A stretch of DNA of 64,000 nucleotides from positions 434,001 through 498,000 of the forward strand of contig JADJMI010000001.1 in NCBI GenBank assembly GCA_016709665.1. The letters are read 5' to 3'. A program made the translations under genes and the position numbers. The stretch comes from Betaproteobacteria bacterium. Lineage in GTDB: Bacteria; Pseudomonadota; Gammaproteobacteria; Burkholderiales; Usitatibacteraceae. This document shows, in pieces, positions 44,379-53,495 of this stretch; within the stretch, counting starts at the first letter, position 1; every line of letters begins with the position of its first letter. Below the pieces are notes generated by a model. The model did no database searches. It was not told the origin of the DNA and was given only the letters and a program-made list of their open reading frames with translations.

Positions 44379-45239
44379 ATGGCCCGCAAGAATTCGCAAG
44401 CCCCCGCGTGGACGCGCCAGGGCGTGAAACGACGCCTCGTGGAGCGCCTGTGGGTGCGCTTCCACATGAGCCTCATCCTCGCCTCGAGCGGGCTGTCGGC
44501 CATGCTCGCGAGTTGGGCCCTGCTGCAGGTCGGCGTCGGCTCCATGCTGGTGCGCTACCCGATCGCGATCGCGGTCGCCTACGGCACCTTTCTCCTGGGC
44601 GTCTGGATCTGGCTGCAGTACGCGGGCGTGGGCGACGGCGAAGAGCGGAAGGAATCCGGCAACTCGCTCGTGGATGGCGCGGACCTGCTCGACATCCCGA
44701 TCGGCGGCGGCAAGGGCGGCGGCGGATCGGGTGGCGGGTTCGCGGGCAAGGGCGGCGGATTCGACGGCGGCGGCGCGAGCGGTTCGTGGGTCGAGGGCGG
44801 GCCGCGAGGCGCGCTTTCGTCTTCCTCGCCGCAGCTCAACGCGCGGGCCTTCGCGAGTTCCGCCGGATCCGACGCGCCTTCCTCGGGAAGCGGCACCGGG
44901 TTCGATCTCGATCTCGGCGACGACCTGGGCATGGTGATCCTGGGGCTGCTGCTCGTGCTGGCGGTGCTCGCGTCGAGCGGCTATCTCGTGTGGGCGGCGC
45001 CGGACATCCTCACGGAAGCGGCGTTCGGCGCGATGCTGGCGGGCGGGCTCGCGCGCCGCTCGAAGCACGAGGACGCGGCCGGCTGGGTCGCGGGCGTGAT
45101 CAAGAAGACCTGGTGGCCCTTCGCGATCGTGCTCGTCCTCGCGATCGGCTTCGCCGGGTATGCCGCGAAGCACCATCCGCAGGCGAAGACCTTCAAGCAG
45201 GCGCTCGAAGCGGCTTCGGTCCCCGACATGCCAAAATGA
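44379..45239 (+). CDS. Hypothetical membrane protein with glycine-rich loop
   Basis: A 286-residue membrane protein. Two helices near the N-terminus (ILASSGLSAMLASWALLQVG and YPIAIAVAYGTFLLGVWIW) are followed by a long Gly/Ser-rich loop (GGGKGGGGSGGGFAGKGGG and further). Two or more helices follow (MVILGLLLVLAVLASSGYLV, FAIVLVLAIGFAGYAAKHH). The ATG at 44379 gives a basic start (MARKNSQ). It is divergent from pyrG. The Gly-rich insert may be a flexible linker. No family is recognised. Confidence 0.7.
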   Translation: MARKNSQAPAWTRQGVKRRLVERLWVRFHMSLILASSGLSAMLASWALLQVGVGSMLVRYPIAIAVAYGTFLLGVWIWLQYAGVGDGEERKESGNSLVDGADLLDIPIGGGKGGGGSGGGFAGKGGGFDGGGASGSWVEGGPRGALSSSSPQLNARAFASSAGSDAPSSGSGTGFDLDLGDDLGMVILGLLLVLAVLASSGYLVWAAPDILTEAAFGAMLAGGLARRSKHEDAAGWVAGVIKKTWWPFAIVLVLAIGFAGYAAKHHPQAKTFKQALEAASVPDMPK

Positions 45240-45264
45240 GGCTCCCCTTCCCGCACCGCGTCTC

Positions 45265-46347
45265 ATGAAAGTCGACGGCAAGCACTACCGCACCCTGTGG
45301 GCCGAGCCCGCCGCGAAGCGCGTCCACATCATCGACCAGACGCTCCTGCCGCACGCCTTCGAAATGCGCTCGCTCGACTCGCCCGAGGCCGTCGCCGAGG
45401 CCATCGTGACGATGCGCGTGCGCGGCGCGCCCCTCATCGGCGTTACCGCCGCCTTCGGCGTGGCGCTCGCGATGGACCGCGACGCCTCGGACGCGCACTT
45501 GCTCGATACGCTGGACCGCCTGCGCGCGACGCGCCCCACGGCGGTGAACCTCGCGTGGGCCCTCGAACGGATGAAGCGGGCGCTCGCCGCCCTGCCCTCC
45601 CCGAACCGGGCCGCGGCCGCGTGGGAACTCGCCCAGGCCATCGCGGACGAGGACGCGGCCATCAACGAGGCGATCGGGCGCAACGGCCTCGCGCTCCTGG
45701 AGGCCGAGCACTTCCTGAAGAAGCGCCCGATCAACGTCCTCACGCACTGCAATGCCGGATGGATCGCCACCGTGGACTGGGGCACGGCCCTGGCGCCCCT
45801 CTACATGGCGCACGACAAGGGCATTCCCGTGCACGTGTGGGTGGACGAGACGCGGCCGCGCAACCAGGGCCTGCTCACCGCCTGGGAACTCGCGGGCCAC
45901 GGCGTGCCGCACACGCTCGTCGCCGACAACGCGGGCGGGCACCTCATGCAGCACGGCCTGGTGGACCTGTGCATCGTCGGCGCGGACCGCGTCACGCGCC
46001 GCGGCGACGTGTGCAACAAGATCGGCACCTATCTCAAGGCCCTCGCGGCCCACGACAACGGCGTGCCCTTTTACGCCGCCGTGCCCACGCCCACGATCGA
46101 CTGGGCGATCGACGACGCCCTCGAGGGCATCCCCATCGAGGAGCGCAGCGGCGACGAAGTGCGCATCGTCCGCGGCCTGGACGAATCCGGCCGGCCCGCC
46201 TCGGTCACGATCGCGCGCGCCTCGACGAAGGTGGCCAACCCCGCGTTCGACGTGACGCCCGCGAAATACGTGACCGGCATCGTCACGGAGAAAGGCGTGC
46301 ATCCCGCGACCGAGGCCGGCCTCGCCGCCGCCCGCCCCGCGCCATGA
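45265..46347 (+). CDS. mtnA: S-methyl-5-thioribose-1-phosphate isomerase
   Basis: A 360-residue aldose-ketose isomerase of the eIF-2B-related MtnA family. Motifs are MRVRGAPLIGVTAAFG, the catalytic Cys in VLTHCNAGWIATVDWG, VDETRPRNQG, and the catalytic Asp in GADRVTRRGDVCNKIGT, followed by VPTPTIDW. It converts methylthioribose-1-P (or 5-deoxyribose-1-P) into the ribulose form. The stop overlaps the next gene by four bases (ATGA); that gene is a class II aldolase, so the two act in series. Confidence 0.94.
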   Translation: MKVDGKHYRTLWAEPAAKRVHIIDQTLLPHAFEMRSLDSPEAVAEAIVTMRVRGAPLIGVTAAFGVALAMDRDASDAHLLDTLDRLRATRPTAVNLAWALERMKRALAALPSPNRAAAAWELAQAIADEDAAINEAIGRNGLALLEAEHFLKKRPINVLTHCNAGWIATVDWGTALAPLYMAHDKGIPVHVWVDETRPRNQGLLTAWELAGHGVPHTLVADNAGGHLMQHGLVDLCIVGADRVTRRGDVCNKIGTYLKALAAHDNGVPFYAAVPTPTIDWAIDDALEGIPIEERSGDEVRIVRGLDESGRPASVTIARASTKVANPAFDVTPAKYVTGIVTEKGVHPATEAGLAAARPAP

Positions 46348-46985
46348 GCGACGACACCCTGCGCGAGCGCATCGTCCACACGGCGCGCGCCATGAACGCC
46401 CTGGGCATCAACCAGGGCAAGAGCGGCAACGTGAGCGCGCGCGTCGAAGGCGGCTTCCTGGTGACGCCCTCGGGCATCCCGTACGAGCACCTCCTGCCCG
46501 TGGACCTGGTGCACGTCGGCCTGGACGGCCAGGCGAGCGGCCCGCGCGAGCCCTCCAGCGAATGGCGCTTTCACCGCGACATCTACCGCACCCGGCCCGA
46601 GGCCGGCGCCGTCGTGCACACGCACTCGTCCTACGCCACCACCTTCGCTTGCCTGGGCCGTGCGATCCCGCCGTTCCATTACGAGGTGGCCTTCGCGGGC
46701 GGGAAGGACATCCGCTGCGCCCCCTACCGCACCTTCGGCACGCAGGAACTCTCGGACGTCGCCCTCGCCGCCCTGGAAGGCCGAAGGGCCTGCCTCCTCG
46801 CCCAGCACGGCGCCATTGCATTTGGAACGGACCTGGCCGACGCCCTGCGCCTGGCGGACAAGGTCGAGCACCTGGCGCGCATCTACTGGCAGGCCCTGCA
46901 GGTGGGCGAGCCGCCGCTGCTTTCGGACGGGGAAATGGCTCTCATGGCCGAGCGGTTCCGGCACTACGGACCGCGCCCGGGCTGA
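46344..46985 (+). CDS. Class II aldolase, FucA-like; likely DHAP-shunt (methylthio)ribulose-1-phosphate aldolase
   Basis: A 213-residue zinc aldolase of the fuculose-phosphate aldolase family. It has NQGKSGNVSARV, TPSGIPYEHL, PSSEWRFHRDIY with the conserved Glu, the zinc His pair in AVVHTHSSYATTF, and a third His in LLAQHGAIAFGTD. Its coupling to mtnA argues that it cleaves 5-(methylthio)ribulose-1-P or 5-deoxyribulose-1-P into DHAP and an aldehyde, the so-called DHAP shunt. The other option, the dehydratase MtnB, is in the same superfamily. The FucA-like length and motifs favour an aldolase. Confidence 0.85.
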   Translation: MSDDTLRERIVHTARAMNALGINQGKSGNVSARVEGGFLVTPSGIPYEHLLPVDLVHVGLDGQASGPREPSSEWRFHRDIYRTRPEAGAVVHTHSSYATTFACLGRAIPPFHYEVAFAGGKDIRCAPYRTFGTQELSDVALAALEGRRACLLAQHGAIAFGTDLADALRLADKVEHLARIYWQALQVGEPPLLSDGEMALMAERFRHYGPRPG

Positions 46986-46989
46986 CCCC

Positions 46990-47017
46990 GGCGCCCCATC
47001 CCGGGGCGCCTTTCCCC
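46990..47017 (+). terminator. Rho-independent terminator after mtnA-aldolase
   Basis: GGCGCCCC-ATCCC-GGGGCGCC, a perfect 8-bp GC-rich stem with a 5-base loop, followed by TTTCCCC. It lies five bases past the aldolase stop. Confidence 0.65.
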
Positions 47018-47149
47018 GCCTGCCGGTAACAGCCCCGTATCACCCCGGCCGGGGTGTGGCCTTTCCGGCCCGCGTGCGATAATTGGCGACTTACCAAAAA
47101 GCCGGCGTCCGTCGCAAGACAGCCGGCCTCTTCCATCGGAGGAAGGTCC

Positions 47150-48973
47150 ATGCACGCTCAAGCCGCCCCGGTACCGGGTGCCGCCCCGACCCGCAACGCG
47201 AAGCTCCTGAAATGGGTGGCCGAAGTCGCCGCCCTCACCCAGCCGGACAGCATCCATTGGTGCGACGGCTCCCAGGAGGAATACGACCGCCTGTGCGGCC
47301 AGCTCATCGAGGCCGGGACCTTCCGGCGGCTGAACGACAAGTTGCGGCCCAATTCCTACCTCGCCCTCTCCGATCCTTCGGACGTGGCCCGCGTGGAGGA
47401 CCGCACCTTCATCTGCTCGAAGAAGAAGGAAGACGCCGGCCCCACCAACAACTGGGTGGAGCCCGCCGAGATGCGCAAGACGCTCTCGGGCCTCTTCAAG
47501 GGCTGCATGAAGGGCCGCACGATGTACGTGGTGCCCTTCTCCATGGGCCCCATCGGCTCGCACATCTCGCACATCGGCGTCGAGCTCTCCGACAGCGCCT
47601 ACGTGGCCGTCAACATGAAGCTCATGACGCGCATGGGCGCCGCGGTGCTCGCCACGCTGGGCGAGCACGGCGATTTCGTCCCCTGCGTGCACTCCGTGGG
47701 CGCGCCGCTCGCGGCCGGCCAGAAGGACGTCACCTGGCCCTGCAACCAGGAGCACAAGTACATCGTGCACTTCCCGGAGGACAAGGAGATCTGGTCCTTC
47801 GGCTCCGGCTACGGCGGCAACGCCCTGCTGGGCAAGAAGTGCTTCGCGCTTCGCATCGCTTCGGTGATGGGCAAGGAGCAGGGCTGGCTCGCCGAGCACA
47901 TGCTGATCCTCGGCGTGGAATCGCCGGAGGGCGTGAAGCACTACGTCACGGCCGCGTTCCCGAGCGCCTGCGGCAAGACCAACTTCGCGATGCTGATCCC
48001 GCCGCCCGCCTTCCAGGGCTGGAAGGTGACCACCATCGGCGACGACATCGCCTGGATCAAGCCCGGCGAGGACGGCCGGCTGCACGCCATCAACCCGGAA
48101 GCCGGCTTCTTCGGCGTCGCGCCCGGCACGGGCTATGACACCAACCCGAACTGCATGGAGGCCGTGAAGGCCGACACCATCTTCACCAACGTGGCGCTCA
48201 CGCCCGAAGGCGACGTGTGGTGGGAGGGCATGACGAAGGAAGCGCCCCCGAAGCTCACGGACTGGACGGGCAAGGAATGGACGCCGGGTTGCGGGCGACC
48301 CGCCGCGCATCCCAATTCGCGCTTCACCGTGGCCGCCTCGCGCACGCCGTCGATCGACCCGGCCTGGGATGACCCGAAGGGCGTGCCCATCTCCGCGTTC
48401 ATTTTCGGCGGCCGCCGCTCCTCCACCGTGCCCCTCGTCACCGAGGCCGCCACGTGGGACGAAGGCGTCTACATGGCCGCGACGCTCGGCTCCGAGACCA
48501 CCGCCGCCATCACCGGGCAGGTGGGCGTGGTGCGCCGCGACCCGTTCGCGATGATCGCCTTCTGCGGCTACAACATGAGCGACTACTTCGCCCACTGGAT
48601 CGAGATGGGCCGCAAGGTGCCTTACCCGCCCAAGATCTTCATGGTGAACTGGTTCCGGAAGGGCGCCGACGGCAAGTTCGTCTGGCCCGGCTACGGCGAG
48701 AACATGCGCGTGCTCAAGTGGGTGGTCGAGCGCGTCGAGGGCATCGCGGATGCCGAGCGCACCGAGTGGGGCTACGTGCCCAACCACAAGGACCTCGACT
48801 GGAAGGGCCTCGAGGGCTTCGCCGCCGAGAAGTACCTTTCCATCTCGGCCATCGAGAAGGACATGTGGAAGCAGGAAATGCCGCTGCACCGCGAGTTCTT
48901 CGACAAGCTGGGCACGCGCCTGCCGGGCGCGATGAAGCAGCGGTTCGAGACGCTGGTGCAGAAGCTGGGGTAG
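47150..48973 (+). CDS. pckG: Phosphoenolpyruvate carboxykinase (GTP)
   Basis: A 607-residue GTP-type PEP carboxykinase. It has the kinase P-loop AAFPSACGKTNFAMLIPPP, the hyper-reactive Cys in that loop, the substrate segment FGGRRSSTVPLVTEAATW, GNALLGKKCFALRIAS, and the nucleotide region GYNMSDYFAHWIEMG followed by NWFRKGADGKFVWPG. Length is normal. It converts oxaloacetate plus GTP to PEP for gluconeogenesis. GGAGGAAGG precedes the ATG. A strong terminator follows. Confidence 0.97.
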   Translation: MHAQAAPVPGAAPTRNAKLLKWVAEVAALTQPDSIHWCDGSQEEYDRLCGQLIEAGTFRRLNDKLRPNSYLALSDPSDVARVEDRTFICSKKKEDAGPTNNWVEPAEMRKTLSGLFKGCMKGRTMYVVPFSMGPIGSHISHIGVELSDSAYVAVNMKLMTRMGAAVLATLGEHGDFVPCVHSVGAPLAAGQKDVTWPCNQEHKYIVHFPEDKEIWSFGSGYGGNALLGKKCFALRIASVMGKEQGWLAEHMLILGVESPEGVKHYVTAAFPSACGKTNFAMLIPPPAFQGWKVTTIGDDIAWIKPGEDGRLHAINPEAGFFGVAPGTGYDTNPNCMEAVKADTIFTNVALTPEGDVWWEGMTKEAPPKLTDWTGKEWTPGCGRPAAHPNSRFTVAASRTPSIDPAWDDPKGVPISAFIFGGRRSSTVPLVTEAATWDEGVYMAATLGSETTAAITGQVGVVRRDPFAMIAFCGYNMSDYFAHWIEMGRKVPYPPKIFMVNWFRKGADGKFVWPGYGENMRVLKWVVERVEGIADAERTEWGYVPNHKDLDWKGLEGFAAEKYLSISAIEKDMWKQEMPLHREFFDKLGTRLPGAMKQRFETLVQKLG

Positions 48974-48996
48974 TCGCCACGGCCGGCACCACCCCG

Positions 48997-49025
48997 AACG
49001 GGCGCCCTCGCGGCGCCCGTTTTCC
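48997..49025 (+). terminator. Rho-independent terminator after pckG
   Basis: ACGGGCGCC-CTCGC-GGCGCCCGT, a perfect 9-bp stem with a 5-base loop, then TTTTCC. It sits between the pckG stop and the convergent LysR gene and may serve both. Confidence 0.75.
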
Positions 49026-49031
49026 TTGCCC

Positions 49032-49934
49032 TCAGGCGGGCACGATTTCCCGGCAGCGCTCGATCAGGAACTCGCGGAGCGCGCGGACGGCGGGCCTGAG
49101 CTGGTCCCGGTCGGCACAGAGCAGGCAGAGCGGCGCAAGCTCACCCTGCCAGTCGCGGCAGAGGGCCACGAGTCGCCCGTCGCGGATGTCCCCGGAAACG
49201 TCGAGCAGGGACTTGTAGGCGACGCCTTCCCCCAGCAATGCGAGCTTGTGCACGGCATCGCCGTCATCGCACAGGAAGCTCCCGCTCACCCTCACTTCGA
49301 TCTCCTCCCCGGCCCGGCGGAAGGTCCACCGATTGTGGGGGCGCTCGCCCAGCATGAAGCAAAGGCAGTTGTGCCCGGCGAGCTCCTGCGGCGACCGGGG
49401 TTCGCCATGGCGGCGGATGTAGTCGGGTGACGCGCAAAGCACCCGGATGTTCTCCGGTGCCACCGGCAAGGTGATCATCGAGGAATCCGGGGGTTCTCCG
49501 TAGCGCAACGCGACGTCGACCTGCTCCCGGTACACGCCGGCGAGGCGGTCGGACACCTGCAGCCTCAACTGCACGTCGGGATGCCGCCGGCGAAACTCGC
49601 ATAGCCACGGGAGCACGAGGTTGCGGCCGAGGTCCGAAGGAACGGACAGCTGGATCTTGCCGCGGACCTTGCCGCCCCCCGCGGAAAGGTTCTCGCCCGC
49701 CGACAGGATGAGCGCCAGGCCGGCCTCGCAGCCCACCAGGAACTTCTCGCCCTCGCTCGTGAGGCGCAGGTTGCGCGTGCTGCGTGCGAACAGCTTCGCG
49801 CCGAGGTCCCGCTCCAGCCGCTTCATCGCGGCGCTCGCCGCCTGCGGCGTCATGTCCATGGCGCGCGCCGCCTCGGCGAAGCTGGCGCAGCGGGCCGCCC
49901 GGACGAAGAACTGGAGGTCTCGAAGGGAGTTCAT
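49032..49934 (-). CDS. LysR-family transcriptional regulator
   Basis: A 300-residue LysR regulator. The winged helix-turn-helix at the N-terminus is clear (FVRAARCASFAEAARAMDMT, PQAASAAMKRLERDLGAKLF), and the effector domain follows (IQLSVPSDLGRNLVLPWL, VDVALRYGEPPDSSMI). It belongs to the CrgA/DmlR-like group by its ARSTRNLRLT stretch. It is divergent from an enolase-superfamily gene 153 bases away. The usual pattern would make it the regulator of that gene with a substrate-related effector. A TTG two codons upstream is an alternative start. Confidence 0.9.
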   Translation of the reverse strand: MNSLRDLQFFVRAARCASFAEAARAMDMTPQAASAAMKRLERDLGAKLFARSTRNLRLTSEGEKFLVGCEAGLALILSAGENLSAGGGKVRGKIQLSVPSDLGRNLVLPWLCEFRRRHPDVQLRLQVSDRLAGVYREQVDVALRYGEPPDSSMITLPVAPENIRVLCASPDYIRRHGEPRSPQELAGHNCLCFMLGERPHNRWTFRRAGEEIEVRVSGSFLCDDGDAVHKLALLGEGVAYKSLLDVSGDIRDGRLVALCRDWQGELAPLCLLCADRDQLRPAVRALREFLIERCREIVPA

Positions 49935-50087
49935 TGTCAAAAGGAAACGGATGGAGCCGCAACGGCCGGCCGATGGATCCCGCCGGCTCCGGACGCCAGA
50001 CTGCGGAGTCGGACCCGATTCCCTATCTCACCACGAAAGGCGTCGCGGTCCAAGAATCGATCGCCATCCTGACCGGAGGAACCGACC

Positions 50088-51185
50088 ATGAATGCACCCC
50101 GACTCACCTACGACTCGGTCGTCGTCCGGCCCGTCTCGGTTCCGCTGCGCCGCAAGGTGGTCTCGCGGGTCGGGTTCTTCGACCACTGGCCGATCATCCT
50201 GATCGACCTGCACACGAAGGAAGGGGTGGTCGGGCGCAGCTATCTCGAGCCGTACCTGGAGAAGTCGGCGCGCTACATCGTTCCGGTCGTGCGGGATCTC
50301 GTCGACAGCCGGAAGGGCCAGGCGATCGTTCCCGTCGCGGATTTCCAGGCCGGCCGCAAGTCCCTCAACCTGATCGGCTACGAAGGCGTCGCGATGATCG
50401 CCAACGCCGGCATCGACATGGCCGCCTGGGACGCGCTCGCCAAGGCGGCCGGCATGCCGCTCGCCGTCCTGCTGGGCGGTTCGGTCGGCCCGGTTCCCGC
50501 CTACAACAGCAACGGCCTGTGGCTGACCGACCCGGCCACGCTGGCCGCGGAGGCTGCGGAACTCGTCGCCGAAGGAGGATTCGCCGGACTCAAGCTGCGC
50601 CTGGGTCGCGACAGGCTGGAGGACGACCTGGAAGCGCTCCGCCAGGTGCGCAGCGGCGCCGGCGACGACATCAAGCTCATGGTGGATTTCAACCAGGGCC
50701 TCACCCTGGGGGACGCGATCCATCGCTGCCATGCGCTCGACGACCAGGGCCTGTATTGGTTCGAGGAGCCCACGACCTACAACAACCTGGAGGGCTACGC
50801 CCGGCTCGCCCGCGATCTCAAGACACCGCTGCAGTTGGGCGAGAATTTCTACGGCCCGCGCGAACTGTACCGGGCGCTCCAGTTGGGTGCCGGCGACTAC
50901 GTCATGCCTGACATGATGAGGATCGGTGGCGTGACCGGGTGGATGCGATCCGTCGGAATCGCAGCCGCGGCAGGCGTCGAAGTGTCGACCCATCTGTACC
51001 CCGAAGTTTCCGCCCACCTGATGCGCGTGACGGAAACGGCGCACTGGCTGGAGTGGCAGGATTGGGCGGACCCGATTCTCCGGGAGCCGTTCGTCGTGAA
51101 AGACAGCCAGATCCAGGTTCCGGAAAGACCGGGCATCGGGATCGAGTGGGACGAAGCCGCCGTGAAGCGGTTTGCGATCGGGTGA
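50088..51185 (+). CDS. Mandelate racemase/muconate lactonizing enzyme-like protein (enolase superfamily)
   Basis: A 365-residue enolase-superfamily enzyme. The capping domain comes first, with GIDMAAWDALAKAAGMPLAV. The barrel follows with the Lys base in FAGLKLRLG, the metal ligands Asp, Glu and Glu in LMVDFNQG, YWFEEPTTY and QLGENFYG, and a conserved His in VSTHLYPEVSAHL. The KxR arrangement together with the His is like the mandelate racemase subgroup, which handles 2-hydroxy acids or acid sugars. The substrate is unknown. Its divergent LysR neighbour probably regulates it. Confidence 0.87.
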   Translation: MNAPRLTYDSVVVRPVSVPLRRKVVSRVGFFDHWPIILIDLHTKEGVVGRSYLEPYLEKSARYIVPVVRDLVDSRKGQAIVPVADFQAGRKSLNLIGYEGVAMIANAGIDMAAWDALAKAAGMPLAVLLGGSVGPVPAYNSNGLWLTDPATLAAEAAELVAEGGFAGLKLRLGRDRLEDDLEALRQVRSGAGDDIKLMVDFNQGLTLGDAIHRCHALDDQGLYWFEEPTTYNNLEGYARLARDLKTPLQLGENFYGPRELYRALQLGAGDYVMPDMMRIGGVTGWMRSVGIAAAAGVEVSTHLYPEVSAHLMRVTETAHWLEWQDWADPILREPFVVKDSQIQVPERPGIGIEWDEAAVKRFAIG

Positions 51186-51310
51186 GGGAGCCACCCACCC
51201 CTTGGTGGGCGCCGCCAGGCTGTTCGCTACCGCACCGACAGATCGGTATCCCGATGGCCCAATGGAAAATCGGGTCAATCGGCCCGAGAATGGTTGAGAA
51301 AGCCCGGGCG

Positions 51311-52280
51311 ATGACCTCCATCGTGGACAGCATCTCCTTTCGGGACGGGAAGCGCCTCGGCGCCATCGCCCTCGACGACGTCAGCGGGCTCATCGCGCAA
51401 CCCGGCACGTTCGTCTGGCTGGGGCTGCACGAGCCCGATGACGCACTGCTGCGCAAAATCCAGGAAGCGTTCGGCCTGCACGACCTGGCCATCGAGGATG
51501 CCCACCACGCGCACCAGCGGCCCAAGATCGAGTCCTACAGCGATTCGCTCTTCATCGTGCTCAAGACGGCCCAGCTGGAGGCGGGCCAGGTCGTCTACGG
51601 CGAGACCCACCTGTTCGTCGGCACGAATTTCCTGGTGTCGGTTCGCCACGGCGCTTCGTCGAGCTATGCCCAGGTCCTGCAGCGCTTCGAGGACGGCACC
51701 AGGCGCCATCCCATGGGGCCGGGGCTCGCCCTCTATGCGGTCCTGGATTTCGTGGCCGACCCACCAGCCCGTCGTGGCGCAGTTCGAGAAGGATTTCGAC
51801 GCCATCGAGACGGACATCTTCCGGGACCGGTTCGACCGGCTCGTGATCGAGCGGCTGTACGCGCTCAAGCGGGACCTCCTCGAGCTGCGCAACGCCGCCC
51901 TGCCCCTGGCGGAGATCAGCTCCGAGCTGATGCGCCTGCACGAGGACCTGATCCCCAAGGCGCTGCGGGCCTACTTCCGGGACATCCAGGACCACGTCTC
52001 GCGGCTCGTGGGGCTCATCGACGGCATGCGCGACATGCTGACCACGGCCATGCAGGTGAACCTGGCGCTGGTGGCCAACAACCAGAACGAGGTGGTGAAG
52101 CGCCTGGCCGGCTGGGGCGCGATCCTCGCCATCCCGACCGTCGTCTTCAGCCTGTACGGCATGAACTTCCAGTGGATGCCCGAGTTGCACTGGAAGGCCG
52201 GCTATCCGATGGTGGTGGCCGCGACTGCGCTCGCCTGCTTCCTCGTGTACCGGCGCCTGCGCCGCGCCGCTTGGGTATAG
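51311..52280 (+). CDS. corA: CorA-family magnesium/cobalt transporter, frameshifted
   Basis: A complete CorA coding region broken by one extra base. The first part reads ISFRDGKRLGAIALDDVSGL, WLGLHEPDD, FGLHDLAIEDAHHAHQRPKIE. Near 51760 the DNA GACCCACC needs to be GACCACC; after that the neighbouring frame gives QPVVAQFEKDFDAIETDIF. The family signature YGMNFQWMPEL follows before the last helix, and the stop is at 52280. With the C removed the protein would be normal, so a sequencing error is more likely than a pseudogene. The ATG at 51311 is preferred; ATGs at 51254 and 51290 are possible. The CDF gene begins within its 3' end. Confidence 0.82.
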
Positions 52281-53279
52281 CCGCAGCGCCCGGGAACACC
52301 CGTATCCCGACCGGTTCGAGGCTCGCGATCTACGGGGCGATCGCCGCCAACCTGGCCATCGCGGCGACCAAGCTCGTGGTCGCGGGCATCACCGGCAGTT
52401 CCGCCATGCTTTCCGAGGGCATCCACTCGGCGGTCGACACCTTCAACGGGATGCTCCTGCTCGTGGGCATCCGCCTGAGCCAGAGGCCCGCCACGCCCGA
52501 GCACCCTTTCGGGCACGGCAGGAGCTGTACTTCTGGAGCCTGATCGTCGCCGTGCTGATCTTCGGACTCGGCGGCGGCATCTCCTTCTACGAAGGGGTGC
52601 AGCACATCCTGCATCCGCAACCGTTGCATGACCCGTTCTGGAACTACGTGGTGCTCGGCGCGGCGGCGCTCTTCGAGGGCATCAGCTTCGCGATCGCGCT
52701 GCGCGAGTTCCGGAAGCAAGCCGGCACCGCCCCGTTCTGGGAAGCCATCCATCGCAGCAAGGATCCGACCACCTATACCGTGCTGGCCGAGGACTCGGCG
52801 GCACTGGGGGCCTCGCGATCGCCGCGACGGGCATCTGGCTGAGCCATCGCTCCGACATGGCCGTGTTCGATGGCGCCGCGTCGATGCTCATCGGCGTGCT
52901 GCTGGCGGTGGTGGCGAGCTTCCTCACCTGGCAATCGCGCGACCTGCTCATCGGCGAGGGCATTCGCCCGGAAACGGCGCGTGCCATCCGCGGCATCGCC
53001 CTCGCCGTGCCCGGGGTGCGGGACGTCGGGCGCATCCTGTCGATGTACGTGGGGCCCGACGATGCGCTCGTCACGATGGATCTCGACTTCGACCCGGGCA
53101 CCGACGCCGCCGACGCGGCGCTCGCGATCGCCGACGTGGAGCGGCAGGTGCGGGCGCGGTTTCCCATGATCAAGCGGCTCTTCATCGAATCGGGCGCCGT
53201 GCCGGCGTCGCAGCGCTGGTCGAGGCCGGATGCGATCCGGGCGCCGGCCGATCCTTCCGGCACGCCCGCGTCGTCCTAG
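52271..53279 (+). CDS. Cation diffusion facilitator (CDF) family metal exporter, two frameshifts
   Basis: A CDF-type transporter readable only across three frames. Part one has SSAMLSEGIHSAVDTFNGML (H-x3-D metal site) and HPFGHGR. A missing G near 52523 (AGGAGCTG for AGGGAGCTG) shifts it to ELYFWSLIVAVLIFGLGGG and the VVLGAAALFEGISFAIAL helix. A second missing G in the G-run at 52806 shifts it to LAIAATGIWLSHRSD and a C-terminal domain ending at 53279. Both lost bases are in G runs, which suggests read error. The start is unclear: a TTG at 52271 overlaps the corA stop. It would export divalent metals. Confidence 0.75.
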
Positions 53280-53344
53280 CGTCGTCTCTTTCGGCCTGAC
53301 GTGCGCGATGGAGCATCGGACCGAGATGCTGGTGCAGCCGTTGA

Positions 53345-53385
53345 GGTGGTTAGTCTCTGTTGGCGGCGGTTGGCCGCTAACCACC
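53345..53385. other. Hairpin in the intergenic gap at the island boundary
   Basis: GGTGGTTAG and CTAACCACC form a perfect 9-bp stem around a 23-base loop, in the non-coding stretch 53280-53495. This is where the base composition begins to change to lower GC. No T tract follows. No other feature is seen in the gap. Confidence 0.4.
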
Positions 53386-53495
53386 CGGAGCGGAAGTACA
53401 GGAGTTACCAAAGCATGAAGGCAGCACATTGCGCACTGAACCGAGTGCGTTGAGCCGATTCCAGGTTCTGCGTGGACCGAGACTCCTGAGGCAGA

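Noticed and set aside
53345..53385. Hairpin considered as an integron attC site
   Set aside because: The arms do not fit the RYYYAAC and GTTRRRY core boxes, and no integrase or gene cassette is near.
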